Below, piece after piece: positions 8,647-15,383 of a stretch of 19,250 bases of DNA (position 1 is the first letter of the stretch; the number at the start of each line of letters is the position of its first letter). The translations under genes were made by a program, and so were the position numbers. The stretch lies in contig LFTP01000231.1 in the NCBI GenBank assembly GCA_001513395.1, positions 1 through 19,250 on the forward strand, given 5' to 3'. The DNA is from Clostridia bacterium DTU080. GTDB taxonomy: Bacteria > Bacillota > Limnochordia > DTU080. The notes under the pieces are model-generated. The model was not told where the DNA came from, did not search any database, and was given only the letters and a program-made list of their open reading frames with translations.

Positions 8647-10752
8647 CTACTTCAGCTTCAGAGTCACGACATCACCTTTATGCACATATGTGCCGGCTTC
8701 CGGCTCCTGCTCATAGACTCGCTCCCCGATTCCCTCAATACGCAAACGCAGACCCGCCTGAGCGAACAGCACACTGGCGTCGCGCAGGGTAAATCCGACG
8801 ACGTCCGGCACCCGCACCTCTTCGTCCCGATCGATTTCCGGGTACAAAGACAGATGCACACTTGATCCTCGCTTGACCTGGGTACCGGGTCTAGGCATCT
8901 GATGCTCCACATAGCTTCCGTGCTCATCATCGATGACCGCTTTCAGTCCCGCCGACTCCAGCATACGCGTCGCCGCTTGCACGGTGAGGCTTTGCACATT
9001 CGGAACAAAGGTTTGGTCGGCAGGAGGTGTCTGCAGCGATTCAGGATCCGCCCGACGCTCGACGCCCATGTACTCCAAAGCTTCATCGACAATGGCCGCA
9101 AATACGGGAGCCGCCCATGTGCCGCCGTATGCCGGACGGACACCTATTCTCACCAACATGACCACTCCGGCAATTTGCGGATCCTCAACGGGACCAAAAC
9201 CCACAAACGAAGCAACGCGGTCGCTGGAGTAGCCGCCCTGAGGCGAGGGCATCTCAGCCGTTCCGGTCTTACCCGCAATGCGATATCCCGGGATATCCGC
9301 TCTGGATCCGGAGCCGTTTACCACCACTGAACGCATTGTCTTAGCTACATCCTGAGCCGTCTGTTCGGAAAGAACCCGACGGACGACTTCAGGTTCAAAG
9401 GTTTTTATCGCCTGGCCAGTTTTGTCCCGGATCTCCAAAGCCAGACGCGGCCGCATCAACTGCCCGCCATTGGCAATGACCGCCACGGCCATGGCCATTT
9501 GTAAGGGGCTGACGGCTACGCCCTGTCCAAAGCCGATATTGGCCCACTGCAACAGCTCGCCGTGTCTCGTCTCACCCGGTCGGGGTAACAAGCCTCTGGC
9601 CTCTCCGGGAAAATCGACACCCGTACGGGCCCCGAAGCCGAAAGCGCTGGCGTATTTGTAAAACGTCTTGGGCCCCAGACGATCGGCGGCCAAGACGGCA
9701 AATACGGGGTTACACGAGTTCTCCGTAGCCTCCACCAGCGTTTGCGCGCCGTGCCCTTGAGGTCGCCAACAACTGACCACGCCACCCCAACGCACCAGGC
9801 GAATCGGGTCGACGAAGACCTCATCTAACCTGGCCACATTGGCTTCCAAAGCCGCGGCCAGTGTTATGACTTTGAATATGGATCCCGGTTCATACTGGTC
9901 CGTAAACGCCCGATTGCGCCATGTTTCGGGCGGTGCCGAGGCATAGTCGTTGGGATCGTAGCTCGGATAGACGGCGCTGGCCAGAATCTCTCCCGTCTGG
10001 GGACGTACAAAAACGGCGATGCCGAATTCGGATTCAGTCTCTATGACTGCCTTTCTCAGTTCCCGTTCCGCTATATACTGGATAACCTGATCCAAAGTCA
10101 AGACTAGATCGTAGCCGTCTTGCGGCGGTAAGCGTCGCTCGGCTCCGCCGGGAATGGCTCGTCCGCGTGCGTCCCGCTCACGAACAATCATACCCGGGTT
10201 GCCGCGCAAATAACGGTCATAATAGGCTTCAAGGCCTTCCAGCCCTTGATTGTCCATGCCTGCAAATCCTATGACTTGGGCGGCCAGACTGCCATGTGGA
10301 TAGAAGCGTTGCGGCCGCTCGGTGACGCCGATCCCCGGTATGGCCAGTTCGATCACTTGCCGCGCCGTCATGGGATCCACTTTCAGCTTGATCCAGACCA
10401 TGGCTTGTTTGCGAGTCAGGCGTTCACGCAGCCAATCCGGATCCAGATCTAATAACGGAGCAAGCTGCTGGACAGCTTGCTCCACATCTTGGATTTCCAC
10501 CGGTGTCGCATAGACTGCGTCCGCACTCATGCTGACGGCAAGCTTGTTTTGATTTCGGTCCAAGATGTCACCGCGGCTGGCCAACAACGGAACGGGTCGC
10601 ATTCTCTGATCAAGAGCCAAGGCCAAAAAATACTGGTTGCGAATGACTTCGAGATAGAACAGGCGTGCTGCCAGCACTATAAAGACCGCCACAAAGACCA
10701 AAAACAGCATTCCGATGCGCCGCCGTACGCTGACCATGGAGAACTTGCCCAA
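8647..10752 (-). CDS. spoVD: Class B penicillin-binding protein with two PASTA domains (SpoVD/FtsI/PBP2B type)
   Basis: This is a membrane-anchored D,D-transpeptidase that crosslinks septal or spore-cortex peptidoglycan and pairs with the SEDS protein of the same operon. The roughly 701-residue product has a short cytoplasmic tail, one membrane anchor (about 12-36) and a PBP dimer domain with the motif ASRGDILDRN (58-67). The transpeptidase domain has SIFK (Ser291, Lys294), SCN (346-348) and KTGTAE (494-499). Two C-terminal PASTA repeats follow (about 582-636 and 646-701, each with a VPNV/VPDVVG start). The frame opens at a TTG overlapping the ftsL stop; TTG at 10752 is preferred because GGAGGGAAG lies just upstream. 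Bacillus has pbpB and spoVD side by side; here there is one gene, so it may serve division, sporulation or both. Confidence 0.95.
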   Translation of the reverse strand: MGKFSMVSVRRRIGMLFLVFVAVFIVLAARLFYLEVIRNQYFLALALDQRMRPVPLLASRGDILDRNQNKLAVSMSADAVYATPVEIQDVEQAVQQLAPLLDLDPDWLRERLTRKQAMVWIKLKVDPMTARQVIELAIPGIGVTERPQRFYPHGSLAAQVIGFAGMDNQGLEGLEAYYDRYLRGNPGMIVRERDARGRAIPGGAERRLPPQDGYDLVLTLDQVIQYIAERELRKAVIETESEFGIAVFVRPQTGEILASAVYPSYDPNDYASAPPETWRNRAFTDQYEPGSIFKVITLAAALEANVARLDEVFVDPIRLVRWGGVVSCWRPQGHGAQTLVEATENSCNPVFAVLAADRLGPKTFYKYASAFGFGARTGVDFPGEARGLLPRPGETRHGELLQWANIGFGQGVAVSPLQMAMAVAVIANGGQLMRPRLALEIRDKTGQAIKTFEPEVVRRVLSEQTAQDVAKTMRSVVVNGSGSRADIPGYRIAGKTGTAEMPSPQGGYSSDRVASFVGFGPVEDPQIAGVVMLVRIGVRPAYGGTWAAPVFAAIVDEALEYMGVERRADPESLQTPPADQTFVPNVQSLTVQAATRMLESAGLKAVIDDEHGSYVEHQMPRPGTQVKRGSSVHLSLYPEIDRDEEVRVPDVVGFTLRDASVLFAQAGLRLRIEGIGERVYEQEPEAGTYVHKGDVVTLKLK

Positions 10753-10781
10753 CGGTCTTCCCTCCGGTGCGCCGCGGCCGA

Positions 10782-11300
10782 TCAACGCAGATGGCTAGCC
10801 TCTGCTTGGCCCCAGCGTGGCCAGTTATCAGTAAGCCACTTCGCTACCTCTGCCAGTACGCCCGTCGCCTTTGGTTCGACTGTGGCTACCTGGCTCGCTG
10901 TCTCTTGCGTTGTGGGAGCCAACACTAAGTACTCAACGCGTTCGGGCTCCCGCAGATTCAGCCGCTCCCTCGCCAAGCGTTCGATCTGCTGAGGAGATCG
11001 AGCGCGCATCAACTCCAGTTGAAGGTGATCTTGTATACGTTGTTCGCGAGCCAATTCATTCTGCAACGCCGCCAATTCCTCAAAGCGCAGCATCAGTATG
11101 CTGTGCTGTGCCACCAGTCCCAAAGCTAAGATCAAGCAACAGAAGGCGCAAGAAACGATGATGGGCAACGGTACGGAACGGCGCGACTTCCGACGCCCGG
11201 TTGACTTTGTGGCAGCGTTGGACGGCGGCTGCGGTATGAATTGACTCTGGCCCTCTGAACGTACTTCTAGGCTGGCGCTTCCATGACTTACCGTTGACAT
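10782..11300 (-). CDS. ftsL: Cell division protein FtsL
   Basis: FtsL is a bitopic septum protein that, with DivIC/FtsB and DivIB/FtsQ, controls the FtsW-PBP synthase pair. Sequence identity in this family is low, so the call rests on architecture and position. The 172-residue protein has a basic cytoplasmic N-terminus (GRRKSRR, about 35-41), one membrane helix (about 43-66), a heptad-like charged helix (about 72-110, EELAALQNELAREQRIQDHL) and then RLARERLNLREPE, a typical FtsL/DivIC ending of the coiled coil. It is longer than most FtsL proteins because of a roughly 40-residue N-terminal extension and a 50-residue tail. It starts two bases after the rsmH stop, with GAGGAG 11 bases upstream. 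Confidence 0.88.
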   Translation of the reverse strand: MSTVSHGSASLEVRSEGQSQFIPQPPSNAATKSTGRRKSRRSVPLPIIVSCAFCCLILALGLVAQHSILMLRFEELAALQNELAREQRIQDHLQLELMRARSPQQIERLARERLNLREPERVEYLVLAPTTQETASQVATVEPKATGVLAEVAKWLTDNWPRWGQAEASHLR

Positions 11301-11302
11301 GG

Positions 11303-12253
11303 CTATGCATTCTCCTCTACCGACAGAACACGCTCTGCCGCTCGTAAAGTCGCGCTACGGGCACGCGGGTTTCTCCTCAACTCAACGGGTCCGGGCCTGA
11401 CCCCTTTGGTCGTAACGATGCGTAGTTGCGGTTCTTTTCCACAGACACATCCTAGGCGGGGAGGACAAGTACACGGATTCGCCTGAGAACGGAAGAAACT
11501 CTTAACCAGTGCATCCTCAAGACTGTGAAAGGTAATGACAACCAGTCTGCCTCCCGAACGAAGCACCTTAAGTGCGCCGTTTAAGCCGCGCTCAAGGTTG
11601 CCTAATTCATCGTTTACCGCGATGCGCAGAGCCTGAAACGTGCGTCTTGCGGGATGTGGGCCGGATCTGCGCGATTTCGCCGGGATGGCGTCTTTGACCA
11701 ACTGCGCCAGCTGTCCCGTAGTGAGGATCGGTTCGCGTTGCCTTTCCCGAACGATAAACGATGCGATTCGAGCGGCCCATCGTTCTTCACCGAATTCACG
11801 CAATATACGGCTTAGCTCTTCTTCCGACGCTGTATTGACAATGTCCGCGGCTGTCTGTGGTTGCTGTGGGTCCATCCGCATGTCCAACGGTGCATCATGC
11901 CAGTAGCTGAAACCTCTTTGAGGCTGATCCAACTGATGGCTCGAGACTCCGATATCCAACACAACACCGTCGACCCCTTCCGGAACCCAGGGTTGAACCA
12001 ATTCCGGAAGATCGGCAAAGTTTCCGTGCACCAGTCTTACCCGCTCACCATATGGTGCCAAGCACTGCCTCGAAGCGAGAAGCGCCTCCGGATCACGGTC
12101 AATGCCTATCACCCGTGTCTCCGGATGTGCGTCAAGTATGGCCTGGGTATGTCCGCCTCCACCGAGGGTACCGTCGATGAAAATACCTCCCTGTGCTGCC
12201 CGGAGATAATGTACGGTTTCCTCGCGCAGGACCGTTTCATGCCGGTATTGCAT
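11303..12253 (-). CDS. rsmH: 16S rRNA (cytosine(1402)-N(4))-methyltransferase RsmH (MraW)
   Basis: RsmH is an S-adenosylmethionine-dependent enzyme that N4-methylates C1402 in the decoding centre of 16S rRNA. The 316-residue protein begins YRHETVLREETVHYL. It carries the SAM-binding motif FIDGTLGGGGHTQAIL (about 25-40), VIGIDRDPEAL, VHGNFADLPEL, VLDIGVSSHQLDQPQRGFSY, and the family hallmark HPARRTFQALRIAVNDELGNLE, followed by VITFHSLEDALVK. The length matches the family (about 310). ATG at 12253 lies 13 bases after the mraZ stop. Only a weak ribosome binding site is visible, so translation may depend on coupling to mraZ. It is the second gene of the dcw operon, as in most bacteria. Confidence 0.97.
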   Translation of the reverse strand: MQYRHETVLREETVHYLRAAQGGIFIDGTLGGGGHTQAILDAHPETRVIGIDRDPEALLASRQCLAPYGERVRLVHGNFADLPELVQPWVPEGVDGVVLDIGVSSHQLDQPQRGFSYWHDAPLDMRMDPQQPQTAADIVNTASEEELSRILREFGEERWAARIASFIVRERQREPILTTGQLAQLVKDAIPAKSRRSGPHPARRTFQALRIAVNDELGNLERGLNGALKVLRSGGRLVVITFHSLEDALVKSFFRSQANPCTCPPRLGCVCGKEPQLRIVTTKGVRPGPVELRRNPRARSATLRAAERVLSVEENA

Positions 12254-12266
12254 TCATAGTCCCGTC

Positions 12267-12698
12267 CTAGATGCCGAGATCGACGATTTTTTCCGCAATG
12301 GCCTCATACGATTCGGTGGCCGCATCGGTATATTTTGCCCACTCTTCGGCCGCCCATATTTCCACGCGGTTGGCCACTCCGATCGAAACTACATCACGCT
12401 GAATGCCTGCATACGCACGCAAAGCCGGAGGAAGGAGAATACGCCCTTGCTTGTCCAGTGCACACTCGCAAGCACCTGAAAACAACAGACGTACAAAAGC
12501 TCGGGTGTCCGCCTTAGTGAGAGGGAGTGCACGCAACTTCCCGGCCAATGCTTCCCATTCAGGCAACGGATAAACAAACAGGCATCGGTCCAGCCCCCTG
12601 GTGACCACAAAGCTGGGACCGAGTTCCTCACGGAAACGAGCGGGGACGATCATGCGCCCTTTCTCGTCCAGAGTGTGCGCGTACTCCCCCAGGAACAC
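12267..12698 (-). CDS. mraZ: Transcriptional regulator MraZ
   Basis: MraZ is a ring-forming DNA-binding protein with two SpoVT/AbrB-like halves that represses its own dcw operon in characterised species. The 143-residue product, the same length as the Bacillus protein, starts FLGEYAHTLDEKGRMIVPARFREELG and repeats the DxKGR signature in the second half (ALDKQGRILLPPALRAYA). The frame is open upstream to 12818, but the conserved family N-terminus fixes the start at GTG 12698. A GGAG lies four bases upstream, within the operator repeats described separately. It is the first gene of the operon and is separated from the preceding operon by a strong terminator. Confidence 0.97.
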   Translation of the reverse strand: MFLGEYAHTLDEKGRMIVPARFREELGPSFVVTRGLDRCLFVYPLPEWEALAGKLRALPLTKADTRAFVRLLFSGACECALDKQGRILLPPALRAYAGIQRDVVSIGVANRVEIWAAEEWAKYTDAATESYEAIAEKIVDLGI

Positions 12699-12730
12699 TT
12701 CGCTCCACTTCCCTCCACTTCCAACCACTG
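12691..12730 (-). promoter_or_regulatory. Putative MraZ operator: four tandem 10-bp repeats
   Basis: On the minus strand four decamers follow each other without gaps: CAGTGGTTGG (12730-12721), AAGTGGAGGG (12720-12711), AAGTGGAGCG (12710-12701) and AAGTGTTCCT (12700-12691). The conserved core is AAGTGG at exact 10-bp spacing, one helical turn. This agrees with MraZ operators known from E. coli (TGGGN-type direct repeats) and Mollicutes (AAAGTG-type repeats). The third repeat contains the Shine-Dalgarno sequence and the fourth the GTG start codon, so bound MraZ would cover the start of its own gene. The repeats are seen directly; binding is inferred. Confidence 0.8.
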
Positions 12731-12738
12731 CGAGCTTA

Positions 12739-12769
12739 TTTCTAGGGAGACGAAGTGTACTCCTTCCAA
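12739..12769 (-). promoter_or_regulatory. Weak candidate promoter for the dcw operon
   Basis: The operon must be transcribed from the 143 bases between the upstream terminator and mraZ. The best pair I see is TTGGAA (12769-12764) and TAGAAA (12744-12739), just upstream of the operator repeats. The 19-bp spacer is long and both boxes are imperfect, so the exact promoter is not established. Confidence 0.25.
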
Positions 12770-12841
12770 ACGAAGTTCGTTTTCCGGACGCTTTTGCAGA
12801 TGCTTGTCCGATCGGCACCTGTGTTCATGAGGATAGGTAAG

Positions 12842-12871
12842 AAAAAAAGACCGGTGTGCAGATCACACCGG
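12842..12871 (-). terminator. Rho-independent terminator after nif3
   Basis: On the minus strand an 8-bp perfect stem CCGGTGTG / CACACCGG with a 5-base loop is followed by TCTTTTTTTC. It begins 30 bases beyond the stop of the Nif3-family gene and insulates the dcw operon from it. Confidence 0.92.
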
Positions 12872-12900
12872 CCCGACAGGGATCACAGACATTTCGATAC

Positions 12901-13710
12901 CTATGGGAGATAGGCTATGGGATTCTTTTCATCTGCCACATGAAATCGGCAATCTTGTCCCTCCGCCCTGGCCCGTTCCCTCAGATATCCTGCCAGACGT
13001 GGGACAACTATCCTCTCGGTGGCAAAATGCCCGCAATCAAGCACACACAGCCCTAATGCTTCGGCATAGGCCGCATCGTGATGCTTGACATCCCCCGTTA
13101 CGTAGACATCAGCCTCCGCTGCCCTGGCTTCGGCCATATACGAGCCGCCCGAACCATTGAGAACGGCAACGCGCTCGACAGATCGCGGCGGCCTTCCGGC
13201 AATTCGCAAACGGCTCACCTCAAATTGTCGACAAAGCCGAGCGGCAAACTCCTCGAAATCCACAGGCGCCTCCAAATCTCCGACCCGTCCGAATCCCGCC
13301 TGCGGTATTCGCTCATCACGAGGTATCAACGGTTGGACGCTATGCAGTCCACATACTTCGGCCACCCAGTCTCCCAATCCGCCAGGTGCCGCATCCAGAT
13401 TGGTATGCGCCACATAAAGCGACAGACGCTCGATGATCATACGCATGATCAGGCTCTCGTGAGCGTCATCGGCGCGCAAGCTGCGAAGAGGAGCGAAAAT
13501 CAGCGGATGATGAGCCACAATCAGTTGGACGTCGTTTTGCAAGGCCTGATCGATGACCGCATGATTGACCTCGAGGCACACGAGGACCCCGCGAACAAGC
13601 TCCGCTTCTTTGCCGATCTGCAGACCTACGTTGTCCCACTCTTCAGCGAGGCACAAAGGCGCCAGCTCTTCCACCCAGCGTTGGATATCGATGACTCGCA
13701 CGGATCTCAC
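12901..13710 (-). CDS. Nif3/DUF34 family protein (YqfO/YbgI-like)
   Basis: This is a member of the widely conserved NIF3 (DUF34) family of dinuclear metal-binding proteins, often annotated GTP cyclohydrolase I type 2; the physiological role is not settled. The 269-residue product shows EEWDNVGLQIG (about 23-33), the metal-site motif AHHPLIF (about 65-71), HTNLDAAPGGLGDWVA, RVAVLNGSGGSY, DVYVTGDVKHHDAAYAEALG and a C-terminal CGHFATE. It is the short form, without the PII/CutA-like insertion present in Bacillus YqfO. The start GTG (13710) overlaps the upstream SIMPL stop as GTGA; a second GTG at 13701 is possible. In B. subtilis the homologue yqfO also lies near dnaG-sigA, but next to the tRNA methyltransferase gene trmK, which is not present here. 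Confidence 0.93.
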   Translation of the reverse strand: MRSVRVIDIQRWVEELAPLCLAEEWDNVGLQIGKEAELVRGVLVCLEVNHAVIDQALQNDVQLIVAHHPLIFAPLRSLRADDAHESLIMRMIIERLSLYVAHTNLDAAPGGLGDWVAEVCGLHSVQPLIPRDERIPQAGFGRVGDLEAPVDFEEFAARLCRQFEVSRLRIAGRPPRSVERVAVLNGSGGSYMAEARAAEADVYVTGDVKHHDAAYAEALGLCVLDCGHFATERIVVPRLAGYLRERARAEGQDCRFHVADEKNPIAYLP

Positions 13711-14426
13711 CAGAAAAGAAACTCCACCTGTACGTTGGCTCGGACCGTAATCTCCCCGGGCGCGATTTCCGTCCCAAAAGAATCAAAAGCAGCCTTTACC
13801 GCCATGGTCCGGACCTCTTCCCGGATCGGGGCCACATAGCCTGTCTGATCTTGGATACGATTGATGCGCAAAGTGGTTATCCCCGCTCCGGCGGCTAAAG
13901 CCTCCGCTTTCTCATAGGCATCCCGAACCGCAGCGGTGAGCGCTTGCCGTTGAAGCTCAGAAGCGCGAGTCGTGCCGAAGCGGATCTCCCGCACATCGGA
14001 AGCGCCCGCGCTGACCACCGCATCGAGCACCGCTCCCAACTCGTCAATGGCATCGATCGTGATGTACAAATCGTGAGTGGCACGATAGCCTCTCAATACC
14101 TGCTGTCCTTCTCGATACTCGTATTCGGGGCCGACACGAAAATCCCGCGTTCGAATGGATTTGTCCGGTATCTCAAATGACTCAAGAGCTCGTCTGATGC
14201 CTTCCATGTGCGACGCAACCTGAGCCTGAGCTGAGGCCGCGGTTTCGCTCAAAACAGAGACTCCGACGACTACTGTCGCCTGATCGGGAACAACGGCTAT
14301 CTCCGCACTGCCTGTCGTCGTCAATACACCGGCGGCTTGATTGGCAGCCGCTCCGCCTACGGACGCCACAAGGACGAGCGTAGCCACGACCGCCGCGTAC
14401 GTCATTCTTCTTCGCTGCAATGTCAT
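13707..14426 (-). CDS. Secreted SIMPL-domain (DUF541) protein
   Basis: The 239-residue product matches the SIMPL/DUF541 family of exported proteins, whose biochemical role is unknown; relatives have been linked to envelope or oxidative stress. It has a basic start (LQRRRM), a hydrophobic signal segment (about 10-25) and a probable signal peptidase site near AAA-N (28/29). The SIMPL body follows: TTTGSAEIAVVPDQATVVVGV, AQAQVASHMEGIRRALESF, RTRDFRVGPEYEY, RGYRATHDLYITI, and an AYEKAEALAAGAG segment. The frame extends upstream to 14570 over the neighbouring gene, but ATG at 14426 gives a proper signal peptide and has AAAGG four bases upstream. It follows the DUF212 gene by 35 bases and overlaps nif3 by four, so the three form an operon. 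Confidence 0.88.
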   Translation of the reverse strand: MTLQRRRMTYAAVVATLVLVASVGGAAANQAAGVLTTTGSAEIAVVPDQATVVVGVSVLSETAASAQAQVASHMEGIRRALESFEIPDKSIRTRDFRVGPEYEYREGQQVLRGYRATHDLYITIDAIDELGAVLDAVVSAGASDVREIRFGTTRASELQRQALTAAVRDAYEKAEALAAGAGITTLRINRIQDQTGYVAPIREEVRTMAVKAAFDSFGTEIAPGEITVRANVQVEFLFW

Positions 14427-14461
14427 ACCGCCTTTCCGCTCAAAAAAGCGCAGGATAGAAT

Positions 14462-14938
14462 CTAAAGAGCAACGTTGCCAAACCAATAGATCGCACGAGC
14501 CACGGCCACCCCCATGACCATTCCGGCCACAACTTCCCGTCCCGTATGACCTAAAGACTTGGGCACCCAAAACTCGTCCAGCAAATCAGGAGCCGCCCGT
14601 TCCAGAAGCATGCGCAGGGTCTTCGTCTGCTCCTGCATCGCCCGCCGAATGATGGCCGCGTCATAGATGACTACAACCGCCAAAATAGCGGCGACACCCG
14701 TTTCCGGAGACTGCCAACCGTTGTGCCACAGGACGGACATGAAAAGGGCCCATGCGAGCGCTGAATGAGAGCTGGGCATACCGCCCGCCTTGAGCAGAGC
14801 TACTCTCGGTGGCTCGTTACGGGTCACCGCCGCGATCAGCGCTTTTAGAACCTGCGCGGCGATAGCCGCCAAAAGAGCGCTTATCAACGGCACATTTGAT
14901 TTACTGAGCAAAAGCTGAACCGTGTGCGCGCTTCGCAT
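14462..14938 (-). CDS. DUF212 divergent PAP2-family membrane protein (YuiD-like)
   Basis: The 158-residue protein equals the length of Bacillus YuiD and belongs to the divergent PAP2/DUF212 family of small integral membrane proteins with acid-phosphatase-like motifs. It shows GGMPSSHSA (about 56-64), which resembles the PAP2 SGH-type motif, and SLGHTGREVVAGMVMG near the C-terminus. Hydrophobic segments lie at about 20-40, 60-75, 83-98 and 137-155. The substrate is unknown; a lipid or prenyl phosphate is a family-level guess only. ATG at 14938 is chosen, with GGGGTGG about eight bases upstream; a GTG at 14950 abuts the purine tract and is less likely. It is the first gene of a three-gene operon. 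Confidence 0.88.
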   Translation of the reverse strand: MRSAHTVQLLLSKSNVPLISALLAAIAAQVLKALIAAVTRNEPPRVALLKAGGMPSSHSALAWALFMSVLWHNGWQSPETGVAAILAVVVIYDAAIIRRAMQEQTKTLRMLLERAAPDLLDEFWVPKSLGHTGREVVAGMVMGVAVARAIYWFGNVAL

Positions 14939-15021
14939 GTTGACGACCACCCCTTTTTGCCGAGCCCTAGCTCAATTGTTCTCTCTCAGGTCCGCCTTTT
15001 CCTGCGATTCGGCTTGCTCAC

Positions 15022-15049
15022 AGCTTATGCTATTGTGGACAAGTGTCAA
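15022..15049 (-). promoter_or_regulatory. Candidate promoter for the DUF212-SIMPL-nif3 operon
   Basis: A perfect TTGACA -35 box (15049-15044) overlaps the T-tract of the preceding terminator. The best -10 at usual spacing is TAAGCT (15027-15022, 16-bp spacer), which is weak. The -35 is seen directly; function is inferred from the terminator just upstream and the first operon gene about 85 bases downstream. Confidence 0.45.
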
Positions 15050-15075
15050 AAAGGAGGTCCGTCCATGGGACCTCC
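15048..15075 (-). terminator. Rho-independent terminator after tRNA-Glu
   Basis: On the minus strand a perfect 8-bp stem GGAGGTCC / GGACCTCC with a 7-base loop is followed by TTTTT. It lies 10 bases beyond the CCA end of tRNA-Glu and ends the two-tRNA transcript. Confidence 0.9.
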
Positions 15076-15085
15076 TTCGAACTTA

Positions 15086-15161
15086 TGGTACCACCAGCGG
15101 GATTCGAACCCGCGCCACCGCCTTGAAAGGGCGGCGTCCTAGGCCTCTAGACGATGGTGGC
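15086..15161 (-). tRNA. tRNA-Glu (anticodon TTC)
   Basis: The 76-nt cloverleaf includes an encoded CCA. The acceptor arm is GCCACCA / TGGTGGT, with a G-U pair at the tip. The anticodon stem CCGCC / GGCGG encloses the loop CTTTCAA, giving TTC. The T-arm is GCGGG-TTCGAAT-CCCGC. Five bases separate it from the preceding tRNA gene, so they are cotranscribed. Confidence 0.96.
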
Positions 15162-15166
15162 ATGCT

Positions 15167-15243
15167 TGGTGGGCCTGGCAGGACTTGAACCTGCGACCAT
15201 CCGATTATGAGTCGGACGCTCTGACCAACTGAGCTACAGGCCC
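15167..15243 (-). tRNA. tRNA with CAT anticodon, probably tRNA-Ile2 (otherwise tRNA-Met)
   Basis: The 77-nt cloverleaf includes an encoded CCA, with acceptor GGGCCTG / CAGGCCC and anticodon loop CTCATAA, giving CAT. The acceptor stem and D-arm start (GGGCCTGTAGCTCAG) match the usual bacterial tRNA-Ile(GAT). The segment from the anticodon arm to the T-arm resembles E. coli tRNA-Ile2. The likely identity is therefore the AUA-reading tRNA-Ile2, whose C34 is converted to lysidine by TilS, rather than elongator tRNA-Met. It is clearly not an initiator: a normal first base pair (G1-C72) is present. Confidence 0.93.
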
Positions 15244-15263
15244 TCCTGTCAGTCACGTGACCC

Positions 15264-15292
15264 ATTATAGCATGACAGTCGGACCTTGGCAA
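15264..15292 (-). promoter_or_regulatory. Strong sigma-A-type promoter for the tRNA-Ile2/Glu unit
   Basis: TTGCCA (15292-15287), a 17-bp spacer and a perfect TATAAT (15269-15264) preceded by TGC (extended -10) lie about 20 bases upstream of the first tRNA. A 10-bp perfect palindrome overlaps the predicted transcription start. Confidence 0.9.
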
Positions 15293-15383
15293 CTTCCCAT
15301 CGTGAAAAACAGATCTCTTTGGGCGTCCTTTTTGTGCATATCTTACCGGAGCGGCATTACTCTAGTACAGAGGTGAGTTCAGC

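Noticed and set aside
13078..13839. 253-codon plus-strand open frame
   Set aside because: Antisense to nif3 and the end of the SIMPL gene; no family resemblance.
15336..15372. Sporulation-sigma-type promoter upstream of the VanW gene (GCATA with CATTACT)
   Set aside because: The spacing of about 14 bases does not fit sigma-F or sigma-G promoters, and the -10 match is poor.
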